From the NCBI GenBank assembly GCA_046329585.1, contig JAXLUI010000001.1:248001-312000 (forward strand): a stretch of DNA of 64,000 bases, written 5' to 3'. This document shows, one piece after another, positions 17,044 through 25,766 of the stretch. Every line of letters starts with the position of its first letter. Within the stretch, counting starts at the first letter, position 1. The notes under the pieces were generated by a model, which was given only the letters and a program-made list of their open reading frames with translations, had not been told where the DNA came from and did not search any database. The position numbers were made by a program, and so were the translations under genes. Origin of the DNA: DLKC01 sp002478885 (GTDB lineage: Bacteria; Bacteroidota; Bacteroidia; Chitinophagales; Chitinophagaceae).

Positions 17044-17931
17044 TCAATACACATCCGTCATTACAGGGGTGGTTTCTTTGCCCATCAGCTCGACAAACTT
17101 CCTGTCTTTTAGTATATAGCCATTGCCTTTTGCGCAGAAATGCACTTTCAGGTTTTCAACGCTCATGGGATTGCCATGGGGAATATCTGCGATATTGGTG
17201 TGATTGATTTCGTGCCCGTCGATGATGATCACCAGTCCGCTGCCGATCGCCTCCATGCGGTCGCCCTGTGTTATCAGCATGCCCGTATCTTCGCCAAGCC
17301 CGATGCCGATGCAGGAAGGGTTCGCTGCCACTACTTGTGCGAGCCTTCCAAAGCGCCCACGTTTTTCAAAATGCGAATCGAAAATAACGCCGTCCATAAA
17401 ACTGAGGCCCGTAGTTGTTTTCACTTCCCCTTTTAAATGGGCGCGGCTGGCATTGCCTTCATAGATCATGGTGCTGCTCATGGCCATTGCCCCGGCCGAT
17501 GTGCCGGCTATTACAAACTTCTCTTCTTCGTATCGTTTAATGATGGTCTTTAAAAAACCTGTTCCGCCAAAAACCGCTGTCAGCCGCATCTGGTTGCCAC
17601 CGCTGAACATCACGCAGTCGCAGTTTTTAATGCGTTTCATGTAATCGTTGTCGTTCACGGTATCGCGGTTGCGGATATGCATGAGGCCGATGTTGGTGCA
17701 GCCGATTTTGCCAAAAGCATTGAGGTAATTATTGCCAACTTCATAAGGAATGGTTGATGCGGTAGTGATCACTTCTATGCGGGCAGTGGGGCCGCCGGCC
17801 TCTTCAACAATACGTCGTAAAATGCCAAGTTCAAAAAAGTTAAGGTTGTCGCGGTGAAACTCTTCAATCTCTCCTGAGCCTTTATCCTCCGCACCGCCTA
17901 TTGCTATTAGTTTTCCTTTTGGAATGCTCAT
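17044..17931 (-). CDS. cphB: Cyanophycinase
   Basis: 295 residues of peptidase family S51. The start MSIPKGKLIAIGGAEDKG is the family's usual opening. The catalytic serine lies in GTSAGA (143-148, Ser145), the GGNQ loop is at 111-114, and GLGEDTGMLI (about 220-229) follows. Cyanophycinase hydrolyses cyanophycin (multi-L-arginyl-poly-L-aspartate) to beta-Asp-Arg dipeptides. The length fits intracellular CphB. It is divergent from an AT-rich esterase gene, and the matching synthetase gene cphA lies about 4.6 kb downstream in the opposite orientation, so both halves of the pathway are present. An isoaspartyl dipeptidase was not seen. Confidence 0.95.
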   Translation of the reverse strand: MSIPKGKLIAIGGAEDKGSGEIEEFHRDNLNFFELGILRRIVEEAGGPTARIEVITTASTIPYEVGNNYLNAFGKIGCTNIGLMHIRNRDTVNDNDYMKRIKNCDCVMFSGGNQMRLTAVFGGTGFLKTIIKRYEEEKFVIAGTSAGAMAMSSTMIYEGNASRAHLKGEVKTTTGLSFMDGVIFDSHFEKRGRFGRLAQVVAANPSCIGIGLGEDTGMLITQGDRMEAIGSGLVIIIDGHEINHTNIADIPHGNPMSVENLKVHFCAKGNGYILKDRKFVELMGKETTPVMTDVY

Positions 17932-18035
17932 GCTTGTCTATTGGTTCATCACAAAAATAAGGGAATTCATTTTGCGTAACATTCAGTTAACATTAAGCAG
18001 AATGAATCGTGCATAATGTGAGGAAAAGATTTATG

Positions 18036-18106
18036 GGCCGGGCAATCGCACTTGTGGCATCGCCGGTTGCGTCGCACACTTCGGGTTTCCTAATTATTTT
18101 CGGCCA
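18036..18106 (+). repeat. Dispersed ~70-bp element, copy H
   Basis: Left box GGCCGGGCA (18036-18044), core TTGCGTCGCAC (18067-18077), right box CGGCCA (18101-18106). Confidence 0.8.
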
Positions 18107-18182
18107 ATTAAATTAATCAATTTTATTGACGATTGTTTGCTGATATTTTGATATGCATATTTAAGATAGCGGTAAATTTTAA

Positions 18183-18196
18183 TGTTCATATGAACA
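18183..18196. promoter_or_regulatory. Perfect 14-bp palindrome TGTTCATATGAACA
   Basis: TGTTCATATGAACA is its own reverse complement and lies 50 bases before the esterase start codon, where a repressor or activator could bind. The regulator is unknown. Confidence 0.5.
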
Positions 18197-18246
18197 GAAA
18201 TAGCATAGCTTCAATAAGCTAATCTTGATTATTTAAAACCTGACTT

Positions 18247-19686
18247 ATGAAAAAAAACACTTTTTACCTTTTGGTAATATTTTTGTTATACAGCTTCATC
18301 AACTTCAATTTTATAAAGCCAACAGATTTTTCAGCTTGTTCATTTATTTCATCCGCATGTACTGTAGACTTGACTAACCCCATTACAGGACTTAAAGTAG
18401 ATTCTGTTCAGAATATTATTTATGGCAAAACTCCAGCCGCAACAGGGTTTAAAGATGTATTATATGAGAAAGATAGGTGTGATGGATTAAGTAATCAACC
18501 AACTACTTGTGAAACTTATTCCGACTCACTGCGATACAATGTATTTTTCCCCGATAGTATCAACAATCAAAGAATTAGTTATTCAAGTTGCGGACTTCCT
18601 GTAATTATTATGTTTCATGGGGGTAGTTTTTTCGAATGCAGCAGTCTTAACAATAGAGGGATTACTTATTTATGCAGGGAGCTTTCAAAACGAGGATTTA
18701 TCGTATTTAATGTAGAATATAGGCGTGGGGTACTGCCTGATAACAGGTCGTCACCTAATCCCATATTTAACTTTGTTTCCGCACAGCAACTTTTAGCTCT
18801 CTATCGCGCATCCCAGGATGCCAGAGGCGCTATTCGTACTATAATATATAAACAAAGAGTTAATGATAATGGAGGTCGTTTTCAAATAGATACTTCAAGC
18901 ATTTTTATTGGTGGAATAAGTGCAGGTAGTCTTATTGCAATGAATGCTGCATACTATGAATTTCAATATCAAAATGACCAAGGTTATGCTGGAGTTAGTT
19001 CTGTTCTTGGGGATATCGATCAAGATTTTTATATTGGGGATACAACAATTGAATATTTGCCTAAAATCAGAGGTGTTTTGGACATGTGGGGTGGAATGTC
19101 AATTGATATTAGCAAAAAAAATAACCCTCGCAGTTTTTTTAATAATAATAATTATTTTCCTCCCTTAATTGCTTTTCAAGGTCTTAATGATAACATTTTC
19201 CCGGTTGACACTGCTTCAATCTATTATTCTTTCGATAGCTCTGCTTCTAAAAAAACTAATTTTAACGTTGAAAGAAATTGTCTTGTTTCTGGCACTTCTT
19301 TGAGCTTAGATACAAGGCGAGATACGGCGGATGCGTATGGAATTGGGGCAGAAGTATTATTTCGAATATTCAACTACAAGGGAGTGTCAGTGGAAGTTTA
19401 CATTGATTGTGATATGGCGCATGGTTTGGATGATGATGGAGTTAATTTTAAAAGCGATTTTGGAACTGGTTATAATAATCAAGATTCAGTTTACTCTTAC
19501 ATAGCTGGTCGTACCAATACTTTTTTTATTGCCATATTGAAAAATATTGATGACAGTTTAGGGAGGTCACGTTTTGTAGAATGCAGAAATAATAGAGTCA
19601 AATGCAATATCTCTGATAACGCAGCATGTAGCTATTCGGTTAACGATGAAAATAACTATACCTGCGACGATTATTTCAATCCCTAA
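18247..19686 (+). CDS. Secreted alpha/beta-hydrolase (carboxylesterase-like), AT-rich
   Basis: 479 residues with an N-terminal hydrophobic signal (about 6-22). The oxyanion motif HGGSFFE is at 124-130 and the nucleophile elbow GISAG at 223-227 (Ser225). Asp315 (LNDNIFPVD) and His392 (DMAHGLD) complete a plausible catalytic triad. This is a carboxylesterase/lipase-like fold with unusually many cysteines, including a Cys-rich C-terminal tail (residues about 450-475), suggesting disulfide bonds outside the cytoplasm. No T9SS sorting domain is evident. The gene is visibly richer in A and T than its neighbours, which hints at recent acquisition. Substrate unknown. Confidence 0.8.
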   Translation: MKKNTFYLLVIFLLYSFINFNFIKPTDFSACSFISSACTVDLTNPITGLKVDSVQNIIYGKTPAATGFKDVLYEKDRCDGLSNQPTTCETYSDSLRYNVFFPDSINNQRISYSSCGLPVIIMFHGGSFFECSSLNNRGITYLCRELSKRGFIVFNVEYRRGVLPDNRSSPNPIFNFVSAQQLLALYRASQDARGAIRTIIYKQRVNDNGGRFQIDTSSIFIGGISAGSLIAMNAAYYEFQYQNDQGYAGVSSVLGDIDQDFYIGDTTIEYLPKIRGVLDMWGGMSIDISKKNNPRSFFNNNNYFPPLIAFQGLNDNIFPVDTASIYYSFDSSASKKTNFNVERNCLVSGTSLSLDTRRDTADAYGIGAEVLFRIFNYKGVSVEVYIDCDMAHGLDDDGVNFKSDFGTGYNNQDSVYSYIAGRTNTFFIAILKNIDDSLGRSRFVECRNNRVKCNISDNAACSYSVNDENNYTCDDYFNP

Positions 19687-19732
19687 AAAATTTTTAAAAC
19701 CAATCTTTAAATAACCAGCAAAATAACATTTT

Positions 19733-21481
19733 ATGAAAAAGTATATAATTATCCTTGTTCTGAACTATATGTTTTTTGGAAGCAGGGGAATTTCACAGCC
19801 GGGCACTTTGGACAACAGTTTTGGAATTGCTGGCAAAGTTGTAATGGAGGATTTCGGTTATGTTTATGCCACAGCTTTGCAAACGGATGGCAAAATCGTT
19901 ATAGGCGGAACAACCCCTTATTCTGCAGGCCTTTTGGTAAGCAGATTAAATTCAACCGGAAGTTTAGATTTTTCATTTGGGTTAGGAGGAAAGGCTTATA
20001 CTGTTTTCCCGCAGCAATACTACGATGATCAGGTAAGGGCTTTGGCAATACAAACAGATGGTAAAATTATAGCAACAGGCGCAATTGGGAAAGATGATCC
20101 TAACTATCCACAAAACTACAACTACAATATCCTTTTGGTTCGATATAACACTGATGGAACAACGGATACAACATTTGGAGATAAAGGAATAATAATTGAT
20201 GATTTTGGCAGCGAAAAAGACTATGCTTTTGATGTTGCACTACAGGAAGACGGAAAGATTGTTATTGCTGGTATGAATTTTCCGAATTTTTTTATAGCCA
20301 GGTATCTGCCTGACGGCAAGCCAGATCTGACTTTTGGGAATCTTGGTATAGTCAAAATTCTCAGCGGCAGCTATGCTAATTCAGTCGTTATTCAACCTGA
20401 TGGAAAAATAGTTGCCGGCGGAGTAAATAATTTAGGCTTAGGAGATTTATTTATGCTTGCACGTTATAATTCAGACGGCGTGCCAGATAGTTCATTCGGA
20501 AAGAGTGGAATAGTAAAGACTGATTTTGCGCCTGGAGGCGAAATCATTAACTCTGTGACCATGCAGCCCGATGGAAAGATCGTTGCTGCTGGCATCAGTA
20601 ATGGTCTTGGTTCATCTCAGGTCGCTGTCGCAAGATATCTTTCAAATGGAAATCTTGACAGTACCTTTAATGATGACGGAAAAGTATCCACATCAATCAA
20701 CGGTTATTATTCTAGTGGTAATAAAGTTTTAGTCACCGATGATAATAAAATCGTTGTAGCTGGAAGCGCTTCCGACTTTCTTACTATACGTTACAATAAA
20801 GATGGCTCACTTAATGAAAACTTCGGTATCGGCGGAATAGTAATAACTAATTTCGGAGAACCTACTGGCGGCAATGATGCGATGTTGCAGCCAGATGGAA
20901 AGATTGTTGTAGTTGGCACAAAGGGCAGCTATAGTTTGGCCGTTGCAAGATATAATGGCAATGAAGATCCGGGTCCAATCATAACGAAACTAAAAAAATG
21001 GCTGCATCATCATGGTATTACCTGGGATGATAAGCCCGGTAACAATATCAGCTATTACAGTGTACAGCGCAGCACTGATGGCGCTGCCTTTAAGGAGATT
21101 GCACGAATATTACACAACAGCAATACGGCTAATTATAATTTTGAAGACCCCGCTCCGCTCAACGGCGATAACCATTACCGGCTCTCCGCAGTTAGCACAG
21201 ATGGCAGTTCCGTTAATTCAAATATCGTGTTGGTAGAAAACAACAATGCCGCCATAAAAATATATCCTAATCCTGCAAAGAATAATTTGGTCATTGAAGG
21301 GCTTGCTTCCACAGGCAACACAAAACTGCGCATCACAGATTTATATGGCAATATTGTTCTTAAAGCAACTGCAACAGCCAACACGCACACCTGTAATATT
21401 GCTTCGTTAAAAGCGGGTACGTATATCATAAGTATCGAAACAGGCAATGAGATTATTACAAGAAAGTTTATAAAAGAATAA
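19733..21481 (+). CDS. Delta-60 repeat (DUF5122) protein with T9SS sorting domain
   Basis: 582 residues: a signal peptide (about 1-22), then seven or so beta-propeller repeats of the type GKIVIGG / FGIGGK with the QxDGKI(V/I)xxG core (delta-60, DUF5122) over about residues 25-410. A linker follows, then a fibronectin-like domain and a C-terminal type A T9SS sorting domain (IYPNPAKNNLVIEG, KLRITDLYGN, ending RKFIKE). It is exported by the type IX system and anchored or released at the surface. The bioactivity is unknown. It starts 46 bases after the esterase gene and may share its transcript. Confidence 0.9.
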   Translation: MKKYIIILVLNYMFFGSRGISQPGTLDNSFGIAGKVVMEDFGYVYATALQTDGKIVIGGTTPYSAGLLVSRLNSTGSLDFSFGLGGKAYTVFPQQYYDDQVRALAIQTDGKIIATGAIGKDDPNYPQNYNYNILLVRYNTDGTTDTTFGDKGIIIDDFGSEKDYAFDVALQEDGKIVIAGMNFPNFFIARYLPDGKPDLTFGNLGIVKILSGSYANSVVIQPDGKIVAGGVNNLGLGDLFMLARYNSDGVPDSSFGKSGIVKTDFAPGGEIINSVTMQPDGKIVAAGISNGLGSSQVAVARYLSNGNLDSTFNDDGKVSTSINGYYSSGNKVLVTDDNKIVVAGSASDFLTIRYNKDGSLNENFGIGGIVITNFGEPTGGNDAMLQPDGKIVVVGTKGSYSLAVARYNGNEDPGPIITKLKKWLHHHGITWDDKPGNNISYYSVQRSTDGAAFKEIARILHNSNTANYNFEDPAPLNGDNHYRLSAVSTDGSSVNSNIVLVENNNAAIKIYPNPAKNNLVIEGLASTGNTKLRITDLYGNIVLKATATANTHTCNIASLKAGTYIISIETGNEIITRKFIKE

Positions 21482-21584
21482 GTTATAGTAATTATGCCAA
21501 AACCAATCAATACTCTATGCATAAGCAGTAATAAATAATCAATCAAAACCAGATTATTTCCATACAGATTGTATAATTTCAGCG

Positions 21585-22292
21585 ATGCGTTTAAAACCAA
21601 TTCTTTGTATTGCTTTACTGGCTTACAATATCCCGGGCTTCTGCCAGCAACCCGATCAATACAGTACCTTTCTCGGCAGTAACAAACAACTGCTTTTTGT
21701 AAAAACAGCAAAGCCAACCGACATAACCGGGGTGATGTATTTGTACCATCGAAAGTCGGCACATAAACCATGGAAGCTGGCTGATTCATTTGCTGTAACC
21801 GTTGGCCGTACCGGTCTTGCATGGGATGCGTATACAAAAATCCCACACAGTTCCGGTCTTGAAAACAAAAAAGAAGGCGACGGGAAATCACCTGCAGGTT
21901 TGTTTAAGCTCGGTCCTGTGTTTAGTTATCATTCGCTTGAAAAAGTGAAGATGCCCTGGCAGCAGGTTGACAGCACTGACATCTGTGTTGATGATGTGAA
22001 GTCTGCCTACTATAACCGGCCACTCGACAAAGACAGCATTGCCAAACAGGACTGGAACAGCTTTGAATACATGCACCGGCAGGATAATGCGTATGAATAC
22101 GGCATCTGGGTTTTATACAACAGCACAAACTACACACCCGGCATGGGTTCCTGCATTTTCCTGCATGTGTGGGAAAACGCCGAGCACCCGACAGTTGGAT
22201 GCACTGCCATGAGCAAAGACAACATCATTAAACTCATTCACTGGCTTGACCCAAAAAAGCAACCTGTTTTATTACAGGTTACCGGTGACTAA
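21585..22292 (+). CDS. L,D-transpeptidase (YkuD family)
   Basis: 235 residues with a signal peptide (about 1-21). The catalytic region contains His194 (CIFLHVW) and Cys206 in VGCTAM (about 204-208), the H...GC arrangement of the YkuD domain. The fold crosslinks peptidoglycan through meso-diaminopimelate or attaches lipoproteins. It lies between the delta-60 protein gene and cphA, and has its own gap (103 bases) upstream. The catalytic residues are intact, so it should be active. A second L,D-transpeptidase of a different subfamily occurs at 29.6 kb. Confidence 0.9.
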   Translation: MRLKPILCIALLAYNIPGFCQQPDQYSTFLGSNKQLLFVKTAKPTDITGVMYLYHRKSAHKPWKLADSFAVTVGRTGLAWDAYTKIPHSSGLENKKEGDGKSPAGLFKLGPVFSYHSLEKVKMPWQQVDSTDICVDDVKSAYYNRPLDKDSIAKQDWNSFEYMHRQDNAYEYGIWVLYNSTNYTPGMGSCIFLHVWENAEHPTVGCTAMSKDNIIKLIHWLDPKKQPVLLQVTGD

Positions 22293-22403
22293 TATTCACT
22301 AAAACAATCAAAGCAGCTTGCAGGAAGGATCATCAATATGCCGTTGAAGAATCTTTTTTGATAAAGATTTTTACCTATCTTTCTTTTTCGTCTTTTTATA
22401 AAA

Positions 22404-22470
22404 CTGCTGCTGCATTTGTTACTGTACAAGTGAGTGACACAAGGGACGATGCCAACATTGCCGATGCTGG
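22404..22470 (-). repeat. Dispersed ~70-bp element, copy I (variant core)
   Basis: Minus-strand copy with variant core GAGTGACACAA at 22432-22442. The arm CTGTACAAGT upstream on the plus strand is intact. Boxes TGCTGG (22465-22470) and CTGCTG (22404-22409) keep the 22-base spacing. Confidence 0.7.
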
Positions 22471-22523
22471 CTTACCACTATCAAAAAATCATAAAACCGG
22501 CAACTTAAATCAAATCTTCTGCT

Positions 22524-25157
22524 ATGAAAATTGAAGACATTAAAGTACTGAAAGGGCCCAACTACTGGAGCGTTCGCCGTTTAAAACTGATTCAGATGCG
22601 GCTTGACCTTGAAGAGCTTGAACACCGTCCCACCAATAAGATCGATGGTTTTCAGCACAGGCTGGAAACGATGTTTCCCAGCATGTATGAGCACCGTTGC
22701 AGCGAAGGGCATCCCGGTGGTTTTTTTAAACGCGTTACTGAAGGAACGTGGATGGGCCATGTGATTGAACATATTGCACTGGAACTGCAAACACTGGCCG
22801 GTATGGACTGTGGTTTTGGCCGCACACGCACCACGGGCACCGAGGGCATTTATTACGTGGTGTTTAGTTATATGGAAGATGATGCCGGTGTGTATGCCGC
22901 AAAAGCCGCTGTTAAAATTGCCCAGGCATTGGTAGACGCGGTTCCTTATGACCTTGCATACGACATTCAGCAATTGCGGGAGATAAGAGAAGATACGAGG
23001 CTCGGGCCTTCAACCGGCTGTATTGTGGAAGAAGCACAGAAACGTGGTATTCCTTATATACGACTGAATAAACAAAGCCTTGTTCAGCTTGGTTATGGTG
23101 TTCACCAAAAACGGATTCGCGCAACCATTGCAAGCACAACCGGCAATATTGCCGTTGACATAGCCTGCGATAAAGAAGAAACCAAGAACCTGTTAGGCGC
23201 CGCAGAAATACCTGTGCCACGTGGCACGGTCATTCGTTCGGAAGCAGGGCTGAGAGATGCTGTTGACAAGTTCGGCTACCCGCTGGTGATAAAACCGATC
23301 GACGGCAATCACGGTAAAGGCAATACGACCAATATCACTACGTGGGAACAGGCCACAAGAGCACTGGAAGCCGCACAGGGTTACGGCCGCAGTGTTATCT
23401 GCGAGAAATTTATTCGTGGTGTTGATTTCCGTGTGCTGGTGATCAACTATAAATTTATTTGTGCTGCATTACGTACTCCCGCTGCTGTTATCGGCGATGG
23501 AGAACATAATATTCAATGGCTGATAGAAGAAACGAATAAGGATCCGCGGCGCGGTTTTGGCCATGAGAAAGTACTAACACAAATTACCATTGACCAGTTC
23601 ACGCAGAAGATGCTCGACGAAAAAGGCTACAGCATAGAAACCGTTCCGGCGAAAGGTGAGCAGGTTTTGTTAAAGCCGACAGCCAATCTTTCTACCGGTG
23701 GCACATCAACAGATGTTACCGATGAAATGCATCCTGAGAATATCGTGATGTGCGAACGCATTGCGAAAATCATTGGCCTTGACATCTGCGGCATCGACAT
23801 TATGGCGCCCGATCTTCGCACGCCTGTAAGTGAAAACGGTGGTGCCATCCTTGAGGTAAATGCAGCGCCGGGCTTCCGCATGCATATAGAACCTGCCGAA
23901 GGTCTGCCGCGCAATGTGGCGGAGCCGGTGATCGATATGCTGTTCCCCGACAGAAGCAATGGCCGCATACCCATTATAGCTGTTACCGGAACAAATGGTA
24001 AAACCACCACCACGAGGTTAACGGCGCATATCTGTAAGACAGCAGGGCGAAAAGTGGGATACACAACAAGCGATGGTGTGTATATACAAAACCAGATGCT
24101 CATGAAAGGCGATTGCACCGGTCCGGTGAGCGCACAGTTTGTGTTGAAAGACCCAACGGTTGACTTCGCCGTACTTGAATCTGCCCGTGGAGGCCTCTTA
24201 AAAAGTGGCCTTGCATTCCAGCACTGTGATGTAAGCATTGTCACCAATGTAACCGCGGACCATCTCGGTCTCGGTGGCATCGACACGCTTGAACAAATGG
24301 CCCGGGTAAAAGGTGTTATACCGGAGACGACTTTTAAACATGGCTATGCCATTTTAAATGCAGATGACGATCTTGTTTACCAGATGCATAAGGACCTTGA
24401 GTGCAATGTTGCCTATTTCAGCATGGATGAAAACAACCCGCGTATTAAAGCACATTGTGCCGGTGGTGGTTATGCAGCTGTGTATGAGAACGGCTATGTG
24501 AGCATCATGAAAGGCACCTGGAAAATAAGGGTGATGAAAGTGACCGACATACCGATCACCTTTGGCGGAAAGGCTTTGCATAATATCATGAATACCTTAC
24601 CTGCAATGCTGGCAACTTATTTATTTAAAAGCATTACTATCGAAGACATCCGTAGTGCACTTGCCACGTTTGTACCGTCGCCTGCGCAAACGCCCGGGCG
24701 CCTCAATTTATTCCAGTTCAGGCATTTCAAATTTTTGGTCGACTTTGCGCATAACCCAGCGGGGCTTGAGTTGCTGGGCGATTTCCAAAGCAAACTGGAT
24801 GGCACGCCAAAGATCGGCATCATCAGTGGCACGGGTGACCGTCGTGATGACGACATACGTGAGCTGGGGCGCATCTCTGCAAAATATTTCGATGAAATCA
24901 TTATCCGCTGCGATAAGAACCTGCGTGGCCGGACAGCTGATGAAATCGTAAACCTGCTTGTTGATGGCATCAACGAAACAAGAACAAGAGAAATCCCTGT
25001 TAAGATCATTCTCAATGAAAAGGATGCGATCATGTGGGCATACGATACTGCAAAGCCGGGTTCGTTAATCACGATCATGTGTGATGTAGTTGCCGAAGCA
25101 CTCGACCTCATCAAAGGCCTCAAAGAAAAAGAAGATGCGGAAGATGCTGCATTATAA
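22524..25157 (+). CDS. cphA: Cyanophycin synthetase
   Basis: 877 residues, the standard length for CphA. It has an N-terminal domain (about 1-160), a central ATP-grasp domain (about 210-470; LVIKPIDGNHGKGNTTNI and ILEVNAAPGFRMH) and a C-terminal Mur-ligase-like domain (P-loop VTGTNGKTTTTRL near 487-499, then a FAHNPAG segment near 741). The enzyme adds Asp to the backbone and Arg to the side chains of cyanophycin, using ATP. It is cytoplasmic. Its terminator is at 25186-25217. Together with cphB it points to a nitrogen-storage polymer. Confidence 0.97.
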   Translation: MKIEDIKVLKGPNYWSVRRLKLIQMRLDLEELEHRPTNKIDGFQHRLETMFPSMYEHRCSEGHPGGFFKRVTEGTWMGHVIEHIALELQTLAGMDCGFGRTRTTGTEGIYYVVFSYMEDDAGVYAAKAAVKIAQALVDAVPYDLAYDIQQLREIREDTRLGPSTGCIVEEAQKRGIPYIRLNKQSLVQLGYGVHQKRIRATIASTTGNIAVDIACDKEETKNLLGAAEIPVPRGTVIRSEAGLRDAVDKFGYPLVIKPIDGNHGKGNTTNITTWEQATRALEAAQGYGRSVICEKFIRGVDFRVLVINYKFICAALRTPAAVIGDGEHNIQWLIEETNKDPRRGFGHEKVLTQITIDQFTQKMLDEKGYSIETVPAKGEQVLLKPTANLSTGGTSTDVTDEMHPENIVMCERIAKIIGLDICGIDIMAPDLRTPVSENGGAILEVNAAPGFRMHIEPAEGLPRNVAEPVIDMLFPDRSNGRIPIIAVTGTNGKTTTTRLTAHICKTAGRKVGYTTSDGVYIQNQMLMKGDCTGPVSAQFVLKDPTVDFAVLESARGGLLKSGLAFQHCDVSIVTNVTADHLGLGGIDTLEQMARVKGVIPETTFKHGYAILNADDDLVYQMHKDLECNVAYFSMDENNPRIKAHCAGGGYAAVYENGYVSIMKGTWKIRVMKVTDIPITFGGKALHNIMNTLPAMLATYLFKSITIEDIRSALATFVPSPAQTPGRLNLFQFRHFKFLVDFAHNPAGLELLGDFQSKLDGTPKIGIISGTGDRRDDDIRELGRISAKYFDEIIIRCDKNLRGRTADEIVNLLVDGINETRTREIPVKIILNEKDAIMWAYDTAKPGSLITIMCDVVAEALDLIKGLKEKEDAEDAAL

Positions 25158-25185
25158 AAACGTAGCAATGATGATACAATTGATG

Positions 25186-25217
25186 AGCCCAACTCCTGGC
25201 AAAGAGTTGGGCTTTTC
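25186..25217 (+). terminator. Rho-independent terminator after cphA
   Basis: AGCCCAACTC (25186-25195) pairs with GAGTTGGGCT (25204-25213) and is followed by TTTT. Confidence 0.85.
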
Positions 25218-25260
25218 TTGCGCGCCAGAGCCAGCTTACCCGGTATCGCGCACCTCTGCG
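25186..25260 (-). repeat. Second dispersed element family, copy U (reverse orientation)
   Basis: Read on the minus strand, GAGGTGCGCGATACCGGG, then TAAGCTGGCTCTGGCGCGCA and AGAAAAGCCC, match copies S and T. The terminator stem of cphA forms its distal end. Confidence 0.6.
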
Positions 25261-25304
25261 TTTAATACTTCATTCAGTAATATCTAACGATTAACACAAC
25301 GAGC

Positions 25305-25766
25305 ATGAAATACAGATTCATTCTCCTTTTCAGCATGATTACGCTGTTCGGCTTCTCCAATGGTTTTGCACAAGATTACAAAACAGCCATCAAAAAAGTA
25401 TTGGATACATGGAATGACGTGGCGAAGAAAAGAGACACAGATGCATTCATGCACCAGTTTGACAATTCAGACGATATCATCCTCGTAGGTTCAGACAGTG
25501 CAGAAATCAGCATGGGAAGAACAGATATTAAAAAGTTCATCGGATCCCTTTTTGCTCAATTCAGTTTTCAATGGGATTATCAAAGCCTCACCATCACCGG
25601 CAATGAAAACACTGCATGGGCATTTACCGATGGACATATGAGCGTTACAGATAACTATGGCAAAACATTAGTAACACCCTATCGCTTTACCGCCATATTT
25701 GTCAAACGCGGGAAAGAATGGAAATGGAAATTATACAATGGATCCATACCAAAGGGAGAAGAATAG
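25305..25766 (+). CDS. SnoaL/DUF4440-like secreted protein (NTF2-like fold)
   Basis: 153 residues with a signal peptide (about 1-22, ending SNGFAQ). The domain begins with a helix (AIKKVLDTWNDVAKKRDTDAFM), then FDNSDDIILVGSD, and ends in strands with AWAFTDGHMSV and TAIFVKRGKEWKW, the NTF2-like cone fold shared by SnoaL and DUF4440 proteins. These fold types include small hydrolases, ketosteroid isomerases and polar-binding domains, so the function is open. The stop codon directly abuts the start of the oxidase gene (TAG then ATG), so the two are almost certainly translated from one message. Confidence 0.75.
   Translation: MKYRFILLFSMITLFGFSNGFAQDYKTAIKKVLDTWNDVAKKRDTDAFMHQFDNSDDIILVGSDSAEISMGRTDIKKFIGSLFAQFSFQWDYQSLTITGNENTAWAFTDGHMSVTDNYGKTLVTPYRFTAIFVKRGKEWKWKLYNGSIPKGEE

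Larger units (their letters stand above)
17932..18246. other. Divergent region between cphB and the esterase gene
   Basis: Contains dispersed element copy H, the palindromes ATATGCATAT (18151-18160) and TGTTCATATGAACA (18183-18196), and probably both promoters. The right half is AT-rich like the esterase gene. No gene was found. Confidence 0.7.
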
